A stretch of DNA of 17,157 bases, taken from the NCBI GenBank assembly GCA_019693395.1, contig JAAMXP010002008.1, positions 17,819-34,975 on the forward strand, written 5' to 3'. Position numbers and translations under genes: made by a program. Positions within the stretch are counted from its first letter, which is position 1; every line of letters begins with the position of its first letter. The stretch is from Ettlia oleoabundans. Taxonomy: Eukaryota > Chlorophyta > Chlorophyceae > Chlamydomonadales. Below are positions 8,713 through 17,157 of the stretch, one piece after another. The notes below the pieces were generated by a model. It ran no database searches. It was not told where the DNA came from and saw only the letters and a program-made list of their open reading frames with translations.

Positions 8713-11700
8713 TTAGGCCCACTCCTCATCATCATCCGACACCTCCTCGCCACGCTCCCGGCGGGCCTTGTTGGCCTTGGCCTTGGCCTTCTTCTCCTTA
8801 CGGGACAGCTCCTTCTTGGGGGCCTTCACCTTGATTGTGTTGCCTGGAGGGGGGAAACGAGCAGTGGGTATGTGGTGAGATGGACAGGTTTTCTTTTTGG
8901 GGGCTGGGGGGGTGGGGGGGGTGAGCCTAGGGAGAATGCCACAAGCATACTTCATCCGCCTACTTTTCGCCCCACAGGCCACGCAAGCAGCTGGCCAGCC
9001 CAAGTGTGCAGCTGCTCACCGAAGGCATCGGTGGTCTCCTCCTGGCGCTTCCACTCCAGCTTCTGGGCCTCCAGCGCAGCCGCAGACTGGCCGGTGATCT
9101 CCAGCTTGCCGCCGCCCACGTGCCACTTCTCCTGGCACACCTGGTTGACAAACTCGTGGTGGTGGCTCACAATCACCACACCGCCACCGTACTCCTGCAG
9201 TGCGGCACAGCCATGGCAGATGCGAGGAAGTGTGAATAACAAAGCCACTCGCAGCTGCTCCACGTGTTGCATCACAGCAAGGCCTGCAGCTCTGTGCCTG
9301 CAAATTAAAACCTAGAACCCCGTTTAACATACAGCTCCCCTCCTGACCCCAACTGTAGCCCAAGCTGCCACCCACCTTGATGGCAGAGGCCATGGCCCCC
9401 AGCGACTCGCGGTCCAGGTAGTTGGTGGGCTCATCCAGCACCAGGATGTGGGGCTGCTGCCACATGGCAGCACCCAGCACCAGCTTCACCTTCTGGCCAC
9501 CAGACAGGCCGCGGATCTGCAAACAACAGACGACCAAGGACGAGGCAGGATTTGCAAAGAGGTAAGCAAACATCAAAGTTGTTCAGCAATACAGGGGAAC
9601 AGTTGGGTGGGTGCTTGAGTGGGTATGCGGGTAAAGAGGGGTAGGGTGGGGTGAGGGGCATAGATGCAGAACGAGCTGGTCAGCTGCAAACCGCCACTGC
9701 ATATCAGCAACAGAGCCACATTAGCACAGCAGGTTGTATTGCGCAGCACAACGACAACACACCTGGGAGTGTGTGGCGAACTCAGCGGGCAGGCCCAGGT
9801 TGGCCAGCAGCTCCTCGACGTTCTTGGCGGTCAGCGGCTTGCCCAGCAGGCCAGCGGCCGCAGCCTCCTGCAGAAGACACGCAGCGGAAATTGTTAATGA
9901 TGAAAGACAGGACGGCACTGCAAAAGATCAAAAAGAAATAGATCGTGTGCAATCTCTCCCAACTGGCAAACTGCACCGGCACCGGGTCAATCAGCAAGGC
10001 CCACGGCCCCACGCCCCCGCTACCCACCCACCTTCATATCGATGTCGGTGAGCATCTTGGAGAAGCCCATCTCCTCCAGGCGGTCGCGGGTGAGCCAGCT
10101 GGTCTCCATCTCGCCCTTCCACTGCACCTCGTACTCGTAGCCGCGCTTGAGCTTGCGGCGCGCCAGCAGCTTCTCAACCACACGCTTCACGCCGTCGACC
10201 ACCTTGACCTCCTTCATCTTCTGCTGCTCCTCCTCCTTGAGCTGCGCAAGGGAAAGCATAGACGCAAGCAGGGGGTGAGTACGAGAACCAGTGGGCAGGC
10301 AATTGAGGGGTAAACAAGCCAAGCCCCCATGAAACAAGCTCCTGGATGACACAGCAGCAAGCACCAACATCAGCACAGCAGGTGTAGCACAGCCAACCTC
10401 CTGGCCAGCCCCACCAACATTTGGCACCTGCCCTGCCCTTTAGAGGTTGTGCCCTCGTGTCTTGTCCTCAGTCCTCACCTTGCGCGACACCTTGTCCAGC
10501 GACTCGCGGTCCTCACCGCTGGCGTAACGCCACTGGATGTACTGGTTGGGAGTCATGTCCAGGTGGCTCTCAATGTGGTGGAAGGCGTGCTGCGCCACGT
10601 AGGCCACACGCAGGTTGGGGTGCTTCCACACCAGGCCAGTCTCAGCCTCCAGCTCACCTGCGGAAAGATACCCCAGGTCGGTGCGCAGGGTTTGCAACCG
10701 TCAATTCCAGATCAGAAAAACACATGCCACCCCTTCTTTGTCACTCCAGCCCAGCCATTGTTGCCCAAGTGTCAACACAGCAAGCCCGCACCCGCCACAT
10801 CCTTGGCTCACCGGTGAGCAGCTTGATGAGGGTGGACTTGCCGGCACCGTTGGGGCCCAGCACGGCCACGCGGGAGTTGAGCGACACCTGCAGATTGACG
10901 TCGTTCAGGATGCGGGTCTCGGCAGTGGGGTACTTGAAGTTCACGCCGCGCATCTTCAGGATGGCACGGTCCTTGCTGGTAACACCCTGCAGCGCGAAAA
11001 GTAATTAGGCCAGTACGTGGGCGGGGCCGGAGGTGGGGGGGTGGCATGGGGCATGTGAACAGCAGGTGCAAGTCATTGGGTGCATGCCTGAAGTAAATTG
11101 ACTGCCATATGTCCGTGGCACCAACACTCCCTACCAAACAGAACAGAAGCAGGTGAAGCCAAACTACGCCACGCCGCTGCCATTCAACAGGCCTTTGCCC
11201 AGCCCCCACGCTGCACAGCTCAGCACCCCACTGTTTGCAATGTCACATACCTCCAGGAAGCCAGGCTCAGGCAGGCTCCACTTGGTAGTGGCGTCAGCCA
11301 GGTTGTAGTAGGCAGCTGCCTCAGGACGCTGCTGCACAAACTTGGACAGGTTGCCCAGGTACTTCTTGAGCTTGAAGTTGTCCTCGTAGTGGATGATGGC
11401 GCTGCAAACCGAGTCCAGGAAGCCAGAGTCGTGCGACACCACCACGCTGGTCACGCCCTTGAGGCCCACGAGGTAGTTGATGAGCCACTGCACGTTGGTC
11501 ACGTCCAAGTGGTTGGTGGGCTCATCCAGGAGCATGATGTCGGCGTTCATCAGCATGGCGCGAGCCAGGGCCAGCTTCATCTTCCAGCCACCTGCGGGCG
11601 GTGACGCAAAGCGCGGGGCGCGGAGCAGCAAAGTCTGGTCATGATGGCGAAAACAGCGGGAGGCATGGCTGGCAAGCAAGGCCTGCAAGTCAGTCAAACA

Positions 11701-14700
11701 GCTGAACCAAGCCCCGAGGTAAGCGCAAACAGTGGGGTCAAATCCGTCTCCATTGCTGATGCTTCATGTGTGATGCTTGCGCACCCGACAGGGAGGCCAC
11801 AGGCAGCGCCTGGCGCTCGGCGTCAAAGCCCACGCTCTCCAGCACCTCAATGATGCGCTCGCGGCTGGGCATGACCTCCTTGACCATGTCGTCGTTCACC
11901 ACAAACTCCACCACAGGGGTTTCCGCCTCTGCAGGTGGGTGACAAGTCAGCAAGGGACACCAAGCCATTCAGCAATCAGATGCGCAAGAGGCGCAGAACA
12001 TGCAGACAGCTGGTGAACTTACGCAATCATGCAGGCATCACAGGCTCATGGGGCCCAGTCAAGCCACTTATCACTATCCCCTCCAGCCCAACGCGGCCCC
12101 AGCAACGGCACTTCCTCCTTCCCCGATCACAGCTCACTGACCCGAGGCATCGATGTCGTGCTCCACATACACGGTGCGCAGCTCGCTCTTGGGGGGGAAG
12201 CCGTCCAGCTGGCCATTGGCAATGGCCCTCATCAGGGTCGACTTGCCCGCGCCGTTGGGACCGCACAGGCCGTAGCGCTGGCCGCGCTTCAGGTGGAGGC
12301 GGGCGTTGTTGAGCAGGATCTTGCCACCGTAAGCCAGGGAAAACTCGCAGTTGCACAGGTCCTCGCCCTCCTGTAATGGTAGGTTCAAAGTCGTCATCAA
12401 AACGGCAGGGCTGGAGAGGCGTAGCGGGAGAGAAAGCATGACGGGGGCTGGACAGAGCGCGACAGGAACTCAAAACAACGAGTGCCCCGTACTGCAGGCA
12501 CCTCAGGCCCCCTGGCGGGGTGCGCACCTCCTCCTCCACGGGGGCCATCACGCGGGCCTGAGCCTCCTGGAAGCAGGCGGCGTGGAACTCCTTGCACACG
12601 GCAGTGGCACCAGCCTCACCGCAGTAGGCAGACAGGTAGGGCACCACGCTCTGCACCACAAGCAGACACAGGAGTTGATGATGTTGTTACAAACGCTAAG
12701 CGCACAAGGTAACTGGGCAGCGGGTTTTCACAAGATTCGGTGATCAAAGATACTGTTAACATGCCGCAACGCTAGGTGCCGGGAGCCGGCACGCAGCAAG
12801 GTCAACAAAATGCATGTTGTACACGCCAGTGCCACCACTACCAGGATGTCGCTCACCTGGGTCCACTCGGCCTCCTCAAAGTTCTTGACGTCAATCAGGT
12901 TGGCAGCCATGCCAGCCACATGGCGCGAGGCATCCTCGGCGCCGTCGCCCTTAATCGCCACACCCGCAGCCTCGGCGGCCTTGTTCAGCGCCTGAAAGTG
13001 GCAGAAAGCGGGCAAAGAGGGTGAGCAGTGACGCATGTAGGCACGCAGCCTGGGAAGGGGGGAGATGTGCAAACGTCTGATGCTGAGTACACAGATCAAC
13101 GCTTTGCAGGGGCAACTCAACTGCTGGTAGTTGTTAGGCTTAAGGCATACCAGCTTCTACTCTGGCAACCCACCCACCAAAAGCAGCCACTCACCGCCAG
13201 CACCTCCTCAGTCTGTGCCTTGGGCGGTGCCTCCACAGAGGTGTTGATCGACTCCAGGATCTTGTGGCAGTCAGTGGCCACATCACGCGCCTCAGGGTTA
13301 GACATGCCCTCCATCGCAAACTTGACATTGGGCAGCAGGCGTGCCACAAACTCGGCGGCGTCCACGGGGTCGTCCACCAGCTGCAGCGGGCGGTGGTGGG
13401 GAGGGGGAGGGGGGCAATACAAGCGTGGGTAGGCACAAAAGAAGGACAAGGCAAGTGGGGCGTGGGCAACACAATTCCAGGACAGTTGCCAGTCAGTAAG
13501 AGCAAGGCAGCAAGATTCCAAGCTTCAGCAGCTAGAGACATGAGCTGCGCAGCCAGGCAATGGCGCACCTACTCGGTTGGACAGCAACTCACCTTGGCCA
13601 TGTTGCGGATGATGACGCATGCCTTACGGCGGATGGGGGTGGTGCGGTCTGTGAGGCCGCGCACCAGCAGGGGCACCAGGATGGACAGGGTGCGTGCATC
13701 CACGCTCTGAACAAAGGTGGTGGCGCTCAGCTTGTGCACGCAGTCGGGCACCTCGCTGGGGGCGCCGATGCAGCGGATCAGGTGGGGCACAAAGGGCTCA
13801 ATGTCGCGGTTGCCAATGGCGGCACAGCACTTGGTGAGTGCGTTGGTCGCGGCAGAGCGCACGGTGGGCTTGAGGTCCACCATGCAGTTGGTCACCACGG
13901 GCACAATTTCGGGAAGGTAGACCTGCAAAGAGAGAATGGGGGCGATGCACGGGTGGGGATAAACAAGGGACAGGATACTTGAGGTGCAACGAAGGTACGT
14001 GAGCGGCAGCGAGGCGAGCAGCGACTGGCAGGGCAGCCAAAGGGGGGGCAGCCGGGAAGCAGGGGGAGCGAGGCCTGCGGGTGGCGCCGGCGCTGCCCTC
14101 TGGCTCAGCGTCACACGCACCGAAATCTGCTCGGGGGAGGCGGAGGCCAGGTGGCCGAGGAACTTGGTGGCAGCCTCCTTGGTCTGCCACTTGGGGTCTG
14201 CCATAGCCTGCAGTGGATGAGGGAGGGGCGGTATGGCACATTCAGCGCAGATGCGGCGGCAACCAGCGTTGGAGTATTTGTTTAAGAGTGGCGGCCAGCC
14301 AGCAAGAGGAGCAGGCAGCACGCACCTCAAAGAGGGCTGGCAGCGCCAGCTTCACCGCGTTGCGGTTCAGGGCGTTCATCACCGCCTCGCCAGCCTTGTC
14401 GGCGGCGGCGCGGGTCGCGGCATCCTGCAGGGCAGGGCGCAGAGTGACGGGAGGTGCATGAGTAGGCGACGCGGGCGGGTTTTGTCGCCCTTGTCCGCAC
14501 GCTCTTATGAAGGGTCTGCAGCCCTAAGAAGCCTGCAGGAATCGTCCGAGAGGCTACGAGGAGGGTGGGAAGCGTGAGAGCCCACGGGAGACTGACCGAG
14601 GCAACCCCATGACTCGTGGCTGCTGCAGTAGCGGCGCTGCTCCGGCGGCGCGCGTCGCACGACGACTCGCCCTCCACCAATGTGCAGTTTGCGTCCTGAA

Positions 14701-14861
14701 GAGCTCACCTTGTCAGCGGTAGCCTTGAGGATGGCCGGCAGGTGGGCCAGAAGGAATGGCTCGGACTGCACGCCCTTCTGGGCGGCAGCGGTCAGGGCCT
14801 CCAGAGAGGTGGCACCGTTGAGAGAGAGCTGAGACAGCTCCTGAGCCAGGGCTGCGGCCAT
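8713..14861 (-). CDS. EEF3: Translation elongation factor 3 (eEF3), ABC-F type, complete
   Basis: Cytosolic ribosome-bound ATPase that helps release E-site tRNA during elongation. Exons: 14861-14709, 14424-14326, 14207-14121, 13922-13593, 13380-13195, 12991-12857, 12650-12528, 12370-12142, 11928-11785, 11591-11251, 10986-10812, 10657-10479, 10241-10032, 9867-9763, 9516-9376, 9194-9020, 8843-8713 (TAA). All phases join to 980 residues; the yeast factor has 1044. The start ATG sits in a good context (AACATGG). Domains: HEAT repeats (about 1-290), four-helix region (about 290-370), ABC1 with Walker A GPNGAGKS 408-415, signature LSGGW 494-498, Walker B Asp518-Glu519 and switch His549. ABC2 has Walker A 653-660, LSGGQ 836-840, Asp860-Glu861 and His890. 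A chromodomain-like insert (YEYEVQWKG, about 762-790) lies inside ABC2, and a Lys-rich tail ends in an acidic [19 protein letters not shown] and YVEHDID match fungal eEF3. All catalytic residues are present. Sixteen introns argue for a host nuclear gene, not an algal-virus copy. Confidence 0.96.
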
Positions 14862-15725
14862 GTTGAAGCTCGTGCGCGTTAGCGGGGAAGTGGGCTTCAG
14901 CAGGGGCTGCAGGCGAAGGCTGCAGGAGCTGTAGAGAGGAACGAAGGCACGAGGCCGGAAACTTGAAAGAGGAGGAGCGAGGGGGGAAGCGGGCTCTTGA
15001 GGCGGCGGTGAGTCCCGGGAACGACCCTGGCGCCGAGTCACGGAGCAGAATTTGTGTGCTTCAGCGATGCTGCTGCACCTGCAATCACAAAGCTTTACGC
15101 GTTTTGCGTGTCGGGCAAACGCTCGTACCCGAGTGGGTTGGGCGCCGAACGTTCAAAAAGTGCACAAGCGGGGCAGCAGGTTTTGCACGTCCTCAACATT
15201 GGATGACTTGTTGTGCTCACGCGCAACGGCAGCAGAAGATTCCGGTAGCAGAAGAGGTATCAGAAACCAAGGGGGCGACGCTGCGCCTGCGGCGCCCTCC
15301 TGCTGGTTTTTTAGTGGCTGTCAGCTCCTTAACACCAATCTTCCTCGCTGTTTCGCCCACTTCTTATCCCAAACCCTTTTCCGCGAGACGGGTGGTGATC
15401 GAAGTGTTGAAATGGTTGCCACCACCTTGATTGGCAGAAAGCCACCTTGATTGCCTCCAAGTGGCCCACCCACACCGTTGCCCAGGCGGTTCCAGCTGAG
15501 GCTCTCCCTAGGCCTAAACAGCCAGTCTGGGATAAATTGATGCTGATGCTTTGCGGCGGTATGGCCTGCATTTTCTTGGCGCATCTGCAACAGAACTGCC
15601 TCAACCGCTTGGGGCTGCTGATTCCCAATGTTGCAGTCGCCTGGTTGTGCGAGTTGACCACAGGTGGTCAACGAAATGATTCACATGGGCAAACAGCTGC
15701 TGCATGCTGCAATTATATTTAGTGC
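14862..15725. other. Spacer between the eEF3 start and the AP-4 epsilon stop
   Basis: This holds the eEF3 promoter and leader and the adaptin 3' UTR. On the transcript strand, the first 100 bases or so upstream of the eEF3 ATG are pyrimidine-rich (CTCCTCCTCTTTC and similar), which would suit a translation-machinery gene, though a start site cannot be placed. No exact TGTAA, coding exon or RNA gene was found. Open frames on the plus strand from 14963 and 15052 have no recognisable content. Confidence 0.45.
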
Positions 15726-17087
15726 TCAACCAAGCAGGTCAGCGAATGGATCTTTCTTGGCGGCTGGCTGCACTGGCCGGCCTGCCATGGGTGCTCCGCT
15801 GGTTCCCAGAGGCGATGCGGCCTGCTGCTGTAGGGGCACCTGTTGCGGCCGCAGGGTTGTCCCTCCGAGGAGGTCCGCAAAGCCCAGGCCTGCACCTCAG
15901 TGCGGCATAGGAGGGCAAGCAGCACTCACTCAAGGCATGCAAATGTAGTCTGACAGAATGTGTACAGTGGCCGCAGCCGCCTGCTGCCAGCGGCATGCCA
16001 ACACACCAAAGCAGTGAGTGGTGGCTCAACAAGCGCGCCCCTCTACCACTCTTCGCACACGGACGGGCGCACGCACACACACACAGACACACACATGCAT
16101 GCATGCATGCATGGATGCAGGCACACCTGATTGCTGCTGTTGCTGCTGCGTCGGCATGCTGGGCCCAGGTGTTGCCCCGCTGCCATTGCCCAGCAGGTCC
16201 CCAAGCCCCACCATCACCCCCGATGGGCCCCCTGCACTCGCAGCATGCTGCCGATGCTGGTGCTGCTGCGCCAGCGCACCGCCCAACCCTGCCAATGCAG
16301 CCATTGGGTCCAGGGGAGCAGCCACTGCTGGGCCTGCTGCGCTGCTGCTGGTGCCTGCATCCAGGCCCATCAGCAGATCCATGTGGCTGCCACCACCACC
16401 TGGTGCTGCTGCTGCTGCTTCCATGCCGCCCAGCAAATCGGGGGCTGCCACCGCAGGCTTTGTTGGAGAGGGGGCAGCACGGCGGCCACGCAGCCCTGGG
16501 CTGGCATTTGCGGCACCACCGCCGCCAAACAGCGAGGCCGCCAGCCGCTGCTTCTCTGCATCAACCACAGGCGGCACCGTGGCAGCTGCCTTCCCGGGTG
16601 TTGCAGCAGCAGGGCCAGCCCCATAATGTTGCTGGGTGGGGTTCGCTCCTGCTGCTGCGCCGGGTGTCGTTGCAGGCCTGGGAGCCTCAGCAGCGGCGGG
16701 GTTGCCCCATTTGCGGCCAGGCTTGTTGAGGATTAGCTGTGGCCCGCCGTCACCAACAGGAGCACTGCCAGTCACAGGAGAGGCGCCAGGAGCTGCCATT
16801 GCTGCAGCCGATGCCGCCCCTGCTGCCGGCCCCGCTGGCTGTGACAGTGAGAGGCCGCCAAAATCTAGGTCGCTCACTGCTGAAGATGCACCTGGTGTAC
16901 CGGCAGATACTGAGGCTGATGTGGCCACAGCAGGGCGAGGCTGGGGCAGGGGCGCCGCAGCGTATGCCTGGAACTTGAGGGATGCGACATGAGATGTTGG
17001 GTGCAGCGCCGCTCCTGAATCCCGTGTGACCCCCATGGCCAGCCGATCATCCAGGCTTAGGTAGGGCGCGGCGCCGGTTTGCAGAGC
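15726..17087 (-). CDS. AP4E1: AP-4 adaptor complex epsilon subunit, C-terminal hinge and tail (5' part outside window)
   Basis: Large subunit of the AP-4 coat that sorts cargo at the trans-Golgi network. Two exons are visible: 17087-16127 and 15889-15726 (TGA), joined G|GC, giving 374 residues. The trunk domain must lie upstream, beyond 17157. Evidence: ALQTGAAPYLSLDDR resembles the end of the adaptin trunk; LILNKPGRKWG and VDAEKQRLAASLFGG match phrases I recall from the plant AP-4 epsilon hinge; and the chain ends FADLLG-stop, as plant AP-4 epsilon ends in KDLLG. The rest is Ala/Gly/Pro-rich and probably disordered, with a six-glutamine run just before the intron. No folded appendage (ear) domain follows. 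The last exon was found because its frame continues exactly from the donor G|GTGTGC to the acceptor GTGCAG|GC. Another adaptin large chain is possible but less likely. Confidence 0.8.
16074..16113. repeat. (CA)n and (ATGC)n microsatellites in the last AP-4 epsilon intron
   Basis: A CA-rich run (16074-16094, interrupted once by a G) passes into ATGC units (to about 16113). Both lie inside the intron 16126-15890, a few bases downstream of the donor on the transcript strand. Confidence 0.85.
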
Positions 17088-17113
17088 CTGCCAGGGGCAG
17101 TGGGTGGGTAGGG

Positions 17114-17157
17114 GTGTGTGTGTGTGGTGGTGGTGGTGGTGTGTGTGTGGGGGGGGG
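17114..17157. repeat. Simple GT / GGT / poly-G repeat at the window edge
   Basis: GT dinucleotides, then GGT trinucleotides, then GT again and a run of G reach the end of the window. On the transcript strand this is a C/A-rich stretch inside the intron that precedes the AP-4 epsilon exon starting at 17087. Confidence 0.85.

Noticed and set aside
13264..13982. Overlapping plus-strand open frames opposite eEF3 exons 4 and 5
   Set aside because: The minus-strand reading gives continuous eEF3 HEAT repeats with matching splice phases; the plus-strand frames are His/Ala/Gly-rich shadows.
8713..14861. eEF3 as an integrated algal-virus (chlorovirus-like) gene
   Set aside because: Sixteen spliceosomal introns and ordinary nuclear neighbours do not fit a viral copy, and no other viral genes are present.
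15995..16729. Plus-strand open frame of 244 codons
   Set aside because: It is antisense to the AP-4 epsilon exon, and its Ala/Pro/His/Cys-rich composition is what the GC-rich complement of a low-complexity exon gives. No motif was seen.

Overview
The window looks like nuclear DNA of a green alga (Chlorophyta, probably Chlorophyceae; species not determinable). The signs are GC-rich coding sequence, many short GT-AG introns, low-complexity Ala/Gly/Pro/Gln stretches in proteins, a plastid Clp chaperone with a transit peptide, a plant-type AP-4 epsilon tail, and one candidate TGTAA poly(A) signal of the chlorophyte kind. Exon borders below were placed by eye from splice consensus, unbroken reading frame and remembered family sequences. 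No transcript or database was consulted.

All four genes lie on the minus strand, so transcription runs from high to low coordinates. From the right edge: (1) 17087-15726, the last two exons of an adaptin, best read as AP-4 epsilon, with its 5' part outside the window. (2) 14861-8713, a complete 17-exon gene for translation elongation factor 3 (eEF3), 980 residues with HEAT repeats, two ABC domains, a chromodomain-like insert and a Lys-rich tail. (3) 7493-4957, a 4-exon gene for a 651-residue protein I do not recognise, with a short His-His-Asn motif resembling HNH (His-Me finger) nucleases. (4) 4407-156, the first 13 exons (about 699 residues) of a chloroplast ClpD-type Hsp100 chaperone that runs off the left edge.

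The spacers 4408-4956, 7494-8712 and 14862-15725 contain no gene that I can support. Introns carry tetranucleotide repeats: GTGGGT tracts at donors and TGCC tracts at acceptors.

The four genes look like ordinary, functionally unrelated neighbours (vesicle coat, translation, unknown, plastid proteostasis). I found no operon, mobile element, CRISPR array or defence island, and no convincing new multi-gene system. The least explained item is the HNH-like protein. The other points of interest are the ClpD-type pore loop, the repeated DLLG motifs in the adaptin tail, and some intron features.
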